Shown: piece by piece, positions 27,382 through 39,829 of the stretch | Layout of the letters: each line of letters begins with the position of its first letter | How positions within the stretch are numbered: position 1 is the first letter of the stretch | Source of the DNA: Panaeolus papilionaceus | Taxonomy: Eukaryota; Basidiomycota; Agaricomycetes; Agaricales | Reading direction: 5' to 3' | Length of the DNA: 64,000 nt | Assembly (NCBI GenBank): GCA_015501605.1 | Contig: JADNRZ010000021.1 | Coordinates: 558,001 to 622,000, forward strand | Made by a program: the position numbers and the translations under genes | The notes under the pieces: generated by a model | The model's input: the letters and a program-made list of their open reading frames with translations, nothing else | What the model was told of the DNA's origin: nothing | Databases searched by the model: none

Positions 27382-28917
27382 ATGTCTTCCCAATCTGTCC
27401 ACGCTGACGTTCTCCTGGAAATTCCTTCCGATCAATATGAAGCTCGTCGCACGCCTAACGGGATTTACCATACCATTGGCGACAACCTTTGTAACCCACT
27501 TCATGAACGTGCCTACTTGGGAACTGGAGGTGTTACCATAAGCGAGGATTACATTATGGTCCAAGAGCCATCTGGAAGAGATGACGGCTGGAAACACATT
27601 TCTTTTTTCTTCAATGATCAATCCAAAACCAGCTTCTCAACAATCCTGTTCGGCAAGTGCGATACCAAAGCTGCAGGAACTCGTCTAGGCCTTATGGGTA
27701 ATTTCTACCCTAAAGGAGACGAAAAGGTGCGTGTTTTTTTACTGGCATAATGAAGAACCTAACCAGAACAAACTTTAGGTTATGAACGACGGCTCATCTG
27801 TTCGCAACGTAGTCCAAATCCGTTGTCCTACATTAGCTACAAATACATTGCAGGTGGCATGGGACAACCAAGTTCAAGAAATCGCGCAATTAACAGACAT
27901 CGTAAGGGAAAATTTAAAGGTATTTTAAGCTTTTCTTCGCTTCTCTTTATTTTCTTCCCCGTTTCTGAGCCAATATCTCGGCTTCTTCTTTATGTTTAAA
28001 CTTTTTTAACTTTATTTATTTCGCTTTCAACAGGCCAATGACATCAAAAGCGTCTTGACTGCTAGTTCCGCTTCGGATTACAGCATACGGATTGCAACCC
28101 GTCCCATATATGTGGTACGTGACCCAATCATTCAGAGGTATTGTTCGTCAATTTGCTTTTCTTTTTTCTCTTTCTTTTTCTCAAGCGCGGACCAAACGAT
28201 CCTGTGCCCTCGACGGTGACACGGACCAGCGCTAAAGTTAAACTTACCAAGGAAATCCAACAAGTGGTGGAATCTGAAGGATTGGACACGCTTCCTCATG
28301 CCCAAAAAAGGGCAGATCCGGGTAAGTTATTTTCTGATGACATGTTGATCCTCACTGACTCAACGCTAGATAATTCGGACATTGCACCTGGAAAACTGTA
28401 TGATTGCCTGTGATATCCTGGCTATAAAGACTACAAGGGAACTTTTTTCATGCACCAACACTCGAAATTACTGCAACACGATATCTACGACATCAACAAT
28501 AACTTGGTCCCACCTTGGCGGACCCATGAGGTGTTAAAGCCCGGAGTTCTAGCCCTTTTCGAGGGAATTTTCACGGTCTGGTGCCCACCCGGTAGACGAC
28601 CGGTATGTCTTCATATTAGTGTTATAATTGTTAGACGCTAACGAAACCCTTATTAGACTCTGCAGTTTATCGCAGATTCGATTAAAGTTATCGCTGATAG
28701 CTCCAATGATTTCGAAATGCCGGCGTTGCCAAAGGAAATCGAGCAATCGTCCATCGTCCAACCCGTATATCAAACGCCTAAGCGAAGCCAAGCGTTCGAC
28801 ACCTTCGGACATGCTGAAGTAAACTCAACGGACTTGGGTTCACCATCAAAAAAGACAAAAACGTCTCACAGCAGGGCAACCAATAAAAAAGGAAAAGAAA
28901 AAGCATCTGAAGCGTAA
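27382..28917 (+). pseudogene. Six-exon gene of an unnamed fungal family, one in-frame TGA
   Basis: Exons 27382-27726, 27779-27919, 28034-28114, 28186-28321, 28370-28602 and 28657-28917; introns are GT-AG with phases 0,0,0,1,0. The product would be about 398 residues. TGA at 28411-28413 interrupts exon 5, yet the frame on both sides is conserved in the paralogue at 28968-30227. Conserved blocks are ILFGKCDTKAAGTRLG (exon 1), LLQHDIYDINNNLVPPW (exon 5) and QFIADSIKV (exon 6), followed by a basic Lys/Ser tail. The gene is probably newly broken, unless a longer intron (28322 to an AAG near 28430) skips the stop in frame. The start at 27382 is the first ATG after the TATA box. Function unknown. 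Confidence 0.65.
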
Positions 28918-28967
28918 ATAATGCTTCATTTCTGCTAGAAGTAGAGTGCTTAACTTGTGTTACAAAA

Positions 28968-30227
28968 TCAATATATGTCTATCATGTCTATTCCCTCTAA
29001 GGGTGCATCAAGGATCGATACCGACTGCGCAATGAATTTTGACCACTATGATGGTTTAATAATTGCTTAACGCGTGAGACATGAAACGTACCCCTGGCTC
29101 TCTTTCACTAACGCAAACAACAAAATATCCCTCTGCATACAAAAGAGTGCCCGCACGCATAACGACGGGAAGATGCCATGGTGCAATGAGTACGCCTTCA
29201 GCGTCGTAGATCTCCGGCTGACGAAGAAGTGCGTTATGGTTTTCAAACTGTAACCCTCCATAATCAGGAAGGTTCGTGGGGCTATAAGTCCGATTTAATT
29301 CTAACTGAGTCGCTATTTAAAAAAATTAAAAGGCAATTTAAACAAAAGTAATGTAAAGAAGCAAAAACAAATACCCCATTGAGAAAGCGGTCGCAACATC
29401 CGAAAAACGGGATGCGTATGCTGCCACGAGCAATCAAGGAGACACTCCGATTTCCAAACGTGTGGATTATGCAAAGCTGGTGCGACCGGTTCATTCTACC
29501 AAAAGTTGTAAAACTAATTGAATATGGTGAATTCTTTTCAAATCGTGAGCTGCGACTTACACCGTATAAGGGTGTGCCGTCTATCTGCACACCACATATA
29601 TTCCCAGCATCATCATAGCGCAGCGGATTCAACATACAATGCGAGTTGTACGTTCGATCCTACAACACGCCCCTAAGAAAATAACAAGCGATAAAAATAA
29701 AATAAATACGAACGTTAATATCGCCCGCCGCCCGCCGTAAGCCGTCAAACTCGCGCATTTGCGCGTCCCAAAAGTGATCCATAAGGGGCGTAGACATCGC
29801 AGGACGGCGTAATACATACGCATTACAGCAAACTGTGTCAGAGGATATAATCTAAAAATAATATCATGAGCTATGAAATGTAAATACGGACGATACAACA
29901 TACTGAATGACCATGGTGTGGACTAGGCCTCCAGCTACCATGTGCACCCACACGGGTGCCTTCGGTGGCTGGAGCAAGTTCCCCGAATATAATAGTCTGA
30001 AAAGAGCGATTGGTTTCGTATAGCCAGGAACTTTCGTATCGAGACCATCCATTGTGTGGATAACAGTAACGCAAATCTAAAGAGTAATGTTCTCCAATTA
30101 ACGTTCGGCCACTACCAAGGAAATGTTGGCCTATATCATGATTTGCGATGCACCCGCTTAACACATCATACAATTTAAGTCGTTTCGGCAAAGGCGGCAT
30201 AGGAGTAGCGAGCGGAGTGGCATTCAT
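28968..30227 (-). CDS. Intact paralogue of the same unnamed family
   Basis: Exons 30227-29904, 29851-29714, 29659-29561, 29495-29375, 29312-29092 and 29045-28968; introns of 52, 54, 65, 62 and 46 nt, phases 0,0,0,1,0, identical in order to the neighbouring gene. The product is 326 aa without internal stops. Blocks matching the neighbour are IIFGELAPATEGTRVGAHG, LLRQPEIYDAEGVLIAPW and KFIAQSVSIL. It lacks the neighbour's basic Lys/Ser tail. The two genes converge with only 50 bp between their stop codons. No enzyme motif, signal peptide or membrane segment is visible. A TATAAATA box lies 58-65 nt before the start. Confidence 0.75.
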
Positions 30228-30284
30228 AGTAGTAAAAGTTAGAGTACCACTGAAATGCGATTAAACAGAAAATCACATACGATG

Positions 30285-30292
30285 TATTTATA
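30285..30292 (-). promoter_or_regulatory. TATA box of the gene at 28968-30227
   Basis: TATAAATA on the minus strand, 58-65 nt upstream of the ATG at 30227. Confidence 0.55.
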
Positions 30293-30299
30293 AGTGTGA

Positions 30300-30835
30300 C
30301 GAAGTGAAATTAAAAAAGTTGCGGGCTACGCCATGCGCAGCGTGGCCTTACCTTCAATTATGATGATGAAGTGTGCTCGGCTGCAAGATCACGGGGTCTG
30401 GAGAGTTATGGTTTAGAGAGGTTGGCTGAAATGGTAGGGAGGGTTTCGCTTCGGCGACAGCGACACTGTGGGACTGAGGGACGAAAGGAGGTGATATATG
30501 AATGCTGGAACTGACCAAAGACAAAAAACGGCGGCAGCCAGGACTGGTAATGAAAGCCAGCAGCTGTGACTATGTAGAACAACTGCTAGATGACTGAAAG
30601 ACAAAGGAAAGCTAGGAGACTAGGAGACAACGAAATGCGACGAAGCTTGATCAAGCGACAGCTAATATGACTGCTGAGACGAAATGAAACAGAGACAAGA
30701 CTCAGATACGAAATCCGGGGAGCATAACTGATCCAATCTAAACAGAGAGCTAGCGTGCATCTAGTAGTTAAAGTACGCTGGTCACGAGCGTCGCAATTCG
30801 GCCTGAAATCGTTGTGATTGGGACTGAATTTTATT
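30300..30835. other. No supported gene
   Basis: Only short, biased reading frames occur. A small imperfect hairpin (GCTACGCCATGCGCAGCGTGGC) lies near 30328-30350 but has no assigned role. Confidence 0.3.
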
Positions 30836-30837
30836 TT

Positions 30838-31360
30838 GACCATGCTGTGAATGTCACGAGTTTCGCTGTTCTTTGTATAACCATAAGCGCAATGGTAGAG
30901 GCATTCAAATTTTAACACAAGTGTTGATGACATGGCTGAACACCTTTGCACGGGTTTCGAGCCATTGAGTGACAGATGTTCTGTGCAAACAATTAAATAT
31001 GTGCATCGTGCCACCATCCGAGAAGGAAAAGGCCCAATAAAGCAACAGAGAATACATACAGCCTTTATCAGACCAGATTGCGACCATGCTGTGAATGTCA
31101 TGAGGGCACATTTCCTCTCAGCGCAGGTTATAATGCACGAGAAATCATCGTTCATTGTATAAGCGCTCCGGTAGGCATCAAATTTGCACGGGTTTCGTGC
31201 CTCTGAATGGCAGACGTTGTGTCCAGACTCCCAACCGTATGTTCACCCTTCGCGCTAAGATATTAGATATGTAACAACCATCCGAGATCTTGAAAAAAGG
31301 ACCCATCACCCCATAAATCAACGGCGGATACAAACAGCCTTAGACACCCAAGGCAAAGCC
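30838..31360. repeat. Degenerate tandem duplication, about 245-bp unit
   Basis: Both halves start GACCATGCTGTGAATGTCA (30838 and 31082). In the same order they contain GCACGGGTTTCG, TGACAGATGTT/TGGCAGACGTT, ACCATCCGAGA and an ACAGCCTTA-like end. Identity is moderate and indels are frequent. No coding function is seen. Confidence 0.5.
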
Positions 31361-31991
31361 ACAGGCCAAATCTAGTTTCATGTGGTGTACCGAGAGAACT
31401 GAATGGCAATGAAATAAATGAGACGAAGAGAGGAAAGGTAGAATAGGGATTTTGAATGAAATGAGTGAAGAGGAGGAGGGATCAAGGCGTAAACGGTGGT
31501 GGCTCGAGTGTGTATGTTATGAAATGAAATAAGATATGGGAAAGTGGTGGTGGGCGAGATAGCTTGTGCGCTCGAGTATGATGTTGATGCGGTGCGGTGT
31601 GCATGATGAGTTGTTGAATTCATCGAAAATCGCAAAAAACAAGGGTATGTGGGCACACCGCTTATCGCCGACACTTGCGTAAGTTAGGTGTGGATTAAGG
31701 TAGCGGTTCGGTGAATCCAAGTTTAAGGTATTTCGTGCAGCACTGCAAATCATATTGTGATCTTCAAGGTTGGTTGCCACGAGTAACAGCAATAAGAAAG
31801 GAGAGGGCGGGTGGGAAAGAAAAGAAATAAGATAAAACACTGAGCCGAGCGACAATCTGTCGCATCGACTAGAGCGCGAGGCGAAGTACGATAATAGTAG
31901 TTTAGTGGGAGAGACGTGGATGAGTTGCCAAAGGGTGACTTCGCTCACGTGACCAAAAAGTGCGATCTGTGCGTGCACAGATCTTCACAGG
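31361..31991. other. No supported gene
   Basis: Left flank of the segmental array. The minus-strand reading frames here show no protein-like features. Confidence 0.3.
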
Positions 31992-34900
31992 ACGGGGTAT
32001 CTTAGACTGCTGTAAAATTGGATAATGAAGAGAAGCGGGAAAACTTGTCTATGTTCGATGTAAGTGACTGAAGGACGGTGTTACGGTCTTATTGTTGAGA
32101 GTTAATCATTAGTGATGTGACGAGTTGCACGTGTCGTGACGTGTGGCGGTGATCACGGGTCGTTCATGACCAGCTCCCTTAGTTTTGACCACGTCGGCCA
32201 CACTCAGAATCACTCACAAACGGCTTTCTCTGCCCTCATCATCACCCTTATAGATAATTCTCGATATTCTGGCACTTTTTTGCTCAGAATCGGTTGTTTG
32301 TATCACGCCGTTGTATTCTGACTAGTTCTATGACATTGACGGTATGTCTCCTTTCCTTCCTCACTCTTTCGCCCTCCATTGAATACACGTCCTTTGCTAA
32401 ATATTATCTAGATATTCGATAAACCTTTCATATTCATCGTTGCTGTATCTCAATCCTAACATAATGTTAACCACCGCTCTCTTTCCGCCGCCGTGTCACT
32501 TCCAGACTCAAAAACTCGAATACTCTGAATCGTCGACGTAGAGATACCACTGTCTTGACTTCCACCCCACGTAATACCACGTCATCTGTGCACCGGTCGC
32601 ATCCGGTTTTAATTCCGCCGAGGATATCATATGGAGGGTCAGTAGGAGGGAGGTGAGGATAACGAGCGGTATGTTTCTATTCTTGGTTGTTTCCTTTTGG
32701 TCACTTTACTGTTGCTATTCTCTATTCGTTTTCTCATCGTTCTTTTTCGCTACTGGTCTGCTCCTTACCTCTGTGTTCATATCCATTCCTTAATTCGATC
32801 GCTGCTGTTTTTTCTTTCTTCCTTTCCATCGTGCTCGTGGTAAACCCGACACCATATTCACACCAACACGAGGCGACGCTAGGGTCCTAAAGCCTTGCGT
32901 CTATTATCCCACATTCATGCGCTAAACTATTCAACCTAGCCTCGTGGAGTTCTATTCATGGTCATCCTTGTTCTCAGCCCTTGAACGTGCCCGTTCTGGT
33001 GCTATTAATATTACACCCTCCCTTGTGTCTGAAGGACACACCCGTCAATCCGGGATCATCCTTATTTTTCTACTGGAGGTCCAGATCTTGATCTACCCAA
33101 CGTTGCCGTCCCACTCATTCAATTACATTACATGCCCCTACCCCAGCTCGCTTTCCTTCCGTTACCCTCTTACAATACCATGTTTATCTCTTCTGCCATT
33201 CCATTTGTTTCTATTGGTAGAGTATGGGGGCAGCGTTCGGACCCTGTTGTGGATTTTGCATTGGAGTGGAACGGATAGTTTCGTGGCCCGATAAACCACT
33301 ACTTTCGTGTTTTCATTCCCCTGGTCGTTAACTTTCTCGTCTACCTTGAGCTTTCGTGTTTCTCTTGTCCAGAACCTCGCGATCACCTCAAAGAGAACGC
33401 CGGAATTAGTCTATGCTTCCTTTACTCGTATTCCCATTTTTTGATTTGCTGGGGATCCCAGCAGAATTACATGGCAAACGCTGCTCCAGGGGTGCGGAAA
33501 TAATATAACACCCCGCAGCTCAGCGCGAGGTTATGGTCGTGTTGGGGTCATTGAGCTGGCTTGTGGGATGGATGGTCCTCGTTCGTTATTCCCCCGTCTT
33601 TCTCTTTCATCGTTTCCTTCGTCATTTTACCTTTTTTTCTGCTTCAATTCCGGTTTCAATTCGTTCCTTATGAATCTTTCATTCTCTATCCCATCATCTC
33701 GTCCTTTGCAACGCTCTTCAATGCTTTCACGAATACTGACATACTTTCGCCTCTATCCACCCAGATCGTATCATCCACCAGCAGCATCCCCCACAACGGC
33801 TCATCCCCGTATCGTCTTCCTGCCCCAGGATGGTGATCCTGCCAACCATCGGATCGTGTTCAGACTGTCCCTCTGCCATCACGAACTGAGCCACACCCCT
33901 CCACGTACGCTCATCAGTCCTGCCAAGCTTTTTTGGAATCGTTGCCACTTGGTCAACTGACAGGATACCTGTCCCCGATCTCCCAGAACGGCCGCAAAGG
34001 CGGCGTCTCTGAGCAGGAGTTCCAGCGCGATTACGAGAGAACTTGGTATGTGAGGGACCACAGGCAACTTGATTCCCCCCAAACCCCTCGTCTTGAACTC
34101 TCGCTCAACACCGCTCCATACCACAGTCCTCAGTCTCCTCGTACGCACCTTCACACCTCCACGCCAAACGCGTATCAACTCTATGCCTCACGCACCACCA
34201 TCGCGTCTTTTCGTACTACAATCGCCTATCGCCGTGTTTCACCTTCGTCGCCTGCACTTTCCACCTCCCGTTTCTTGTGTGGCGAAGTGGGATGTGATAA
34301 GACAGGAGAGCGTGGTGGTGGTGTGGTATGATGGGGAAGGGGTGAGGATGTACCGTTGCGGAAACCTGTCGGGAGTTGAGGAGGTTCTTGACGTTTGTAT
34401 CAGTAACGGAGAAGTCCTGGGGAACGTCAAAGAGAGTCGGAGTAAGGAGCTGGATAGGGAGCGGCAAGACGAGAAGGAGAGGGAGGTAGAACGGGAAGTT
34501 TGAATCACTCTTGAAAGACCTCAGTTGAATGACTTTGGATCATGTGTGAGCGCATGGGCGAGGCGTGCTTTGGGGTCATCGTTTCTTCATGGATGCGCCG
34601 CGTCGGGTTCCTTTCCGAGCGCATCGTCTCAACCCCTATTTCTTTCTTGAATACTGACATTCTTTTGATGGCGTGGAGGGGGTGATACAGTTAGGTTGGT
34701 TTGCCTTTGATCGTGATTGAAGCGACGGTTTCCTTCGACTTGTGTCTTTTCGACATCATTTTGCTCCCCCGCCTGCGATCGTCGTTCCGTTTTCGACCCC
34801 GGATTTTCTGTACGAACTGAAGTCGTAGCTTGTCACCAGCTCCCATCGATCTCACCTCCACGTTCTCCAGGATATCAACACGACATCCACCAGTGCATCA

Positions 34901-35443
34901 AAAAGCCTGCGGTTGAAGTAGATATTGGATCGGTGATGGTCGCGTGCATGTTGATACACACCCATGACTCGGAGGTTAGCATCGCTGGCCATGGATGGCG
35001 CCATGCTTTAGCCAGTACACATATACTCCCCTCATGTATGTTGATATCATGGCGATAGCTAATAATATAATAAAATGTTTGCATGTCTACACATTCACGT
35101 CCCGCGCGACACGCTGCGATAGGTTTTTATCCGATGAAATCACCGCATCCATTCAAGATGTTAAAGAATGACCTTCCATCAAAATGAGTGAAACTCATCC
35201 ACAACTCAACGACATGTCTGCTGGTCAGAGCACCGATCGTCTTGATCTGACAATTGGATTCAAGTTCAACGGGACTGGCACCTGGCACGACACTCACATG
35301 CCATGTTATGGATGCCTCGATGCTTACTCGTGTGCATTTCACCGTATATGGAGAGCTTGCACTTCATCATCTGCTCCCCTTTACTAACTTGACTTGATAC
35401 GACCACGACCCAGTTTTGCACTCACAAATATCTTGCCACCATC

Positions 35444-36747
35444 ATGGAAGCTCCTCACACCGCCGAGTACAGCGCAATCAGTGTTATCGGTACCGTATCG
35501 GTCGAATTGATTGACCGTCTCGAGGAGGTCAGGGGCAAAGTAGATCCTTCCGATGTTACCTTGTGAATGGATACCTCTGTTCATATGTCCAATGTTTTAT
35601 TAACCTTTGTTTAGGATTTTGGGTCCCACAGGAGCGGGAAAAAGCACCGTAAGTCGCCATCACCAGGAAATTGATTCGAGATTGATAATGCTCAGCTATA
35701 CTTTCCCAGTTTATAGAAGCACTGGACTCCAACAAATCCCTCAAAATATCCAGCAATCAGCTCGAAGGTTTCACGCAGTCCATATCACTCTACAGACTTG
35801 ACAATATGAGGCGCAAGGATTCTGGGAGATCAATTTATCTGCTCGATGTCCCGGGATTCGCAGATACAAAAATATCCGAGATGAAGATCGTCTCGATGTT
35901 GAAGGATTGGATGAAAGAAGTAGTGTAAGTGTCCACTCCTCTATCAACGGAACAGGACGGCTAAATATGTCTACTAGGTTGGATAATATATACCGTGTTC
36001 TGTACTTTACCCCTGTCAACAACCCGCGTTTGCCAGGCAGTCACCGACAGGTGCTTCGTACATTCCAGGCTCTAACAGGTGTTGAGACGGGCAAAAGTAT
36101 CGCGATTATAACAACGATGTGGGACTGTGTCTGGAGCGAGACTGGAAGGAAGCGGGCAGAGAGTAATTTCAATCAGCTTCAGGATGAAATATGGAAGGTA
36201 GGTGTGTTGTGGATAGAACCTTATATGTTCTGACTTTTTGTTTCAGGAATATGTGAAGGAAGGCGCTGAGATTCTCAAATTCCACAATACACAAGAATCA
36301 GCTCTTGCCATTCTGAATAAGACTTTTGGTCATTGTTCTGGCCCCGATTTCGCACTTGTACGAATGGTAGGCCTTGCTGAGACTCATATTCGAGACACCT
36401 CATTTGGCTCCAACCTCTATAACAACCTCCAACAACGGATTGAAAACCTCAGCCTGGAAATTGCCAACATCGAGTCTGACTTACATGGAGCAGCAGAACG
36501 AGATGACACACAACTGACTGCGATGCTTGTTCCGCGGCTCGACTCAGCACAGAAACTCCTTGCAACGTTTGAGCAGGAGATGCACGAATTCAGACTACCG
36601 TCTATCAATTCCACTCCTGTCCACAACCAACCATCAGTATCATCCCTGCCAGAGATGCTTGCTGTAGCCTCGCAAACACACACTCGCAGAGTGAGGCTCC
36701 CCAGAGTTTTGGATTGGATGAAGAGGTGGATCAGGAAGTTGCATTAG
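35444..36747 (+). CDS. GIMAP/AIG1-like P-loop GTPase, copy A
   Basis: A predicted GTP-binding protein of a family widely expanded in Agaricomycetes; its role is not established. Exons 35444-35562, 35615-35648, 35710-35924, 35978-36197 and 36247-36747 (phases 2,0,2,0) give 362 aa. ILGPTGAGKST is the Walker A/G1 loop and is encoded almost alone by the 34-nt second exon. YLLDVPGFADT is G3, and TTMWD takes the place of the G4 motif, as in this fungal family. A helical region with NLYNNLQQRI follows and the protein ends in a basic segment (RVLDWMKRWIRKL). No transmembrane anchor is clear. All motifs look intact. Confidence 0.85.
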
Positions 36748-37929
36748 CGTCTCCATAATTGATTTATATCCTTGGTGTGTCCGATGTTTCGTGATGTAAT
36801 ACAGCTTCTCAAGTGTGACCATTAGAGCTTGGTTTTCTACCACTCCCGTTCGTTGATGAAGATCCAATTTCCTTCTCTGTTAACCTATTTCTCGTTTCTT
36901 GGTTGGATATTTTTCAATCATGTCCGATAGCGCTAGTGCTCACTGTCCCCTTGACTCATCTCCTGCACTTATGTCGGTGTTACTCTACATACCATTTCTG
37001 TGAGCTGCCTCTATCTTTTGTATTTATTCGATTGTGACTGTAATTGTGATAATTATCAGCCTCATGCCATCTGTCATCCATTGTGTTTATGCTTTTCAAC
37101 ATTCAAATAAATGAGAGTGGGCGAGAACTTCACAGTCAAATTAAGGTATGGTGTTCAAGTTTGGGAGTATGTCCCAATGTTAAGACAGACTATAACGAAA
37201 ATGCTCAATGGATATTGTCCCACTGAAACCTACATATTGGCCTATAACGGATGCTTGAACACTCCCGGGTTGAGCTATAGAGCAAGTGGGGGTGGTCAGC
37301 GTATATGAGGATTGGAGGTGCACCCTATGAAATAACACATCGTGCTGTCAATAGGGTGATTCAAAGTTGGCGCATCTCTGCAGCGCTGTGGGCTTTTGCA
37401 GCAGTTTTCCCAGGACTGATTGTCACTCGGTCGTCACATCTCCCGTTCTCTAGCCTCGAATATTAATCGCATAGTTCATTTTGAAAGTAATGCATAGTTA
37501 CACATATTCTTGATTCAAGGTTCAGAAATTCTGACTATATCTAAAGCCATTTCCCCCGATAAAATTATTTGATTTGGGTTGGGCTGATTTTGACGAACAG
37601 GTTGGCGGATGCGCAATGTGGCATTTAGTCATAGTAATTCTTAGCGAAGACAAAAAAGGTACACCTGATATATATATTTCAAAGGTTAAATCTTCAAGTA
37701 GCATGTTCTAAGTTATACGGCTGTCAGCATTAGTAGGGGCTTCATGCACGAATCTTAGGGGCTGTGGTCACACGCGTCACAGATTTGAACGTCCCTAATC
37801 GCTTTGCTGTGTTACGATAGTCACATAAAGGTAAAGCTACAGGACTTCATTGTGCTGCGCAATAAAAATTAGAGAACACACGAAACAAATGAGCCAGACA
37901 TGAGTTTGATTGGATTGGGGTGATAGACT

Positions 37930-38067
37930 CAGAGTATGATGAGCAACTCGACGCCATTCTTGTTTCACAACTTGACAAGGCGGAGAAAGTGCTTGTGACA
38001 TTCAAGGAGGAGATGCGCGAGGTTGAATCACCCCCTATGACACCTGGGACTCCTAATACTTTCTAAG
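37930..38067 (+). pseudogene. Relic of a GTPase C-terminal region
   Basis: The frame beginning near GATGAGCAACTC encodes DEQLDAILVSQLDKAEKVL, then TFKEEMREVE and a stop at about 38067. This matches the DTQLTATLTPRLSEAQKLL region of the full GTPases. No G domain precedes it, so it is a leftover of an older tandem copy. Confidence 0.55.
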
Positions 38068-39412
38068 AACTTGGAATCGTCCCATCTTGACTGAAGGGGT
38101 GAACCAGGGAGCTTCACAAGCGCAGCGATGACCGACCTAACTGGTGCATCCGTATTTCCAGGATGTTAGAGCTTCACCCATGAGTGTTTAGTTCTCGTAT
38201 ATCTGTCTTCTCTCGTCTGACACCTGCAACTGAAAGAGGGCTTATCTCTTGGGGTCACGGTCGACGATAAGATTGTTTGGACGGGTTGCACCTGACGTGA
38301 CTACCGGTCACAACGAATGGTTCAGTCAGAACACCTTTGGTTTTGACCACCCAGCTTTCTATCGCTTCTTTCTTGTCTGCACTCATTCCTGCCTTCATCC
38401 TTTTTCGTTGTTATTGCGCTCTGCTTCCACTCTGGATGATTCCTTAATGCGAGAGGTCGCTCAGAGAAACCCTTGCTTGTAGCTCCCCGCATTCAGCTGG
38501 GACACACTTGTTTTGTGGAGGCCTATTCGTAGTCGTCATTCTTCCCTCAATGCGCCATGCGCCGGTTGCCAGCCTATACTCTGCTCTCGTGTCTAAAGGA
38601 TATCACACATCCTCATTCTCGTACTCCGAGCCCCGGATCATAATTTGGGTGTGGATGGGGTGGGTTGGTATTCGTAGATGAGCGTTACGTTGCAGAGGCC
38701 AGTTGGACTTTCTCGTTGTCGTTCTGGAGAGGACTTCTTCTTAGGATAAGCTTACCCTACTCGCTGTCACGTCGATGTTTACAGGGTGTTGGATATGAAG
38801 TGTCTGGGTTGCCGGCTCCTGTCGGTTAGCATGAGTGTTGATGGTGTCTGGTCGGACAGCAGTTGTCGTTCTGTTTCTCTGCCTGTCATCGCTCTCGCGT
38901 TATTTCATGTTTCTTTTTCATTTCGTTTATGTTTCTATCCGTTCTTTAACTCTCTTACCACTACGACGTCGCTTTTTTGCTTCTCTTATCAATAATTTCA
39001 TGAACACTGATATGTTTCTCCTCCGTATTCATCAGGATAATACCATGCATGATGTTAGAGAGTTGCTAAAGTGTGATCAGTAGCACTTGGTTCTCTACCC
39101 CTCCTGTTCGTTGATGAAGGTACAATTTCCTTATCTATTCTATTTCTTGTTTCGTTGTTGTGATGTTTTTCAATCGTGTCTCGTAGCGCTAGCGCCCACC
39201 TTTCCTTTCTCTCAATGACCACTCTTACGTATCCATACCATCTCTACAAGCTTGTTCTGTACGATATATTTATTCAATCGCGACAGTAATTCTCATACCT
39301 TTGGGCCTTGTCCGATTGATTCTGTTGATTGTTCAATAAATGCAGCATGAAAGCGAAGGAGAATTTAACTGCAGAGGCACAGGAATGTGCTCGGGTGACA
39401 TAAATCTGATGG

Positions 39413-39600
39413 GATTGGAGCGGCAGACTCAGAGGACAATGCACAACACGATGCCATTCGGGTTTCACAACTGACAAGATGCAGAAACAGTTTGCGGTGT
39501 TCGAATGTGGGATGCACGAGTTTGGATCACCCCCTGTGACACCTGGGCCTAGGACTCTTGATATTTTCGCAAGACTCGCGTTCGTGTTAGGAGACTGCAT
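39413..39600 (+). pseudogene. Frameshifted GTPase C-terminal relic, unit A tail
   Basis: Two frames are needed to follow the match: an AIRVSQL-like start, then DKMQKQFAVFECGMHEFGSP. It is almost identical in DNA to 47253-47440, so it was duplicated together with the unit after it decayed. Confidence 0.5.
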
Positions 39601-39829
39601 AAGCGTATTGATGACAGATTTACCTGGTGTGTCGGTAGTTTCATGATGCTAGAGCGTCGCTCATAGGTGTTCAGTTCTCATGTATCTTTCTTCTCTCGTT
39701 CTACGTGAGCCTACAATATACCTTTCTCAGGTTGACTCTTTGAATCCTTATTTTTTCGATCGGATGGTTTTCGTTCCTTGCTATAGCGCGAGCACTTCAC
39801 CATTCCCTTCATTCCACCGTCCTACCTAC

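Larger units (their letters stand above)
31992..39829 (+). repeat. Segmental unit A (GTPase-carrying) with a decayed partial unit at its end
   Basis: It starts GACGGGGTATCTTAGACTGC like unit B and shares its order throughout: TGACGTGTGGCGGTGATCACG block, pyrimidine-rich leader, GTPase gene, 3' tail. After the gene the tail is followed by a second, decayed unit start (about 38249, GGGTTGCACCTGACGTGAC) and a second tail (39045-39829), the latter nearly identical to the end of unit B. Unit A lacks about 270 bp present in B and C near 34275. The match to B stops at CCTACCTA (39821-39828). Confidence 0.75.
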
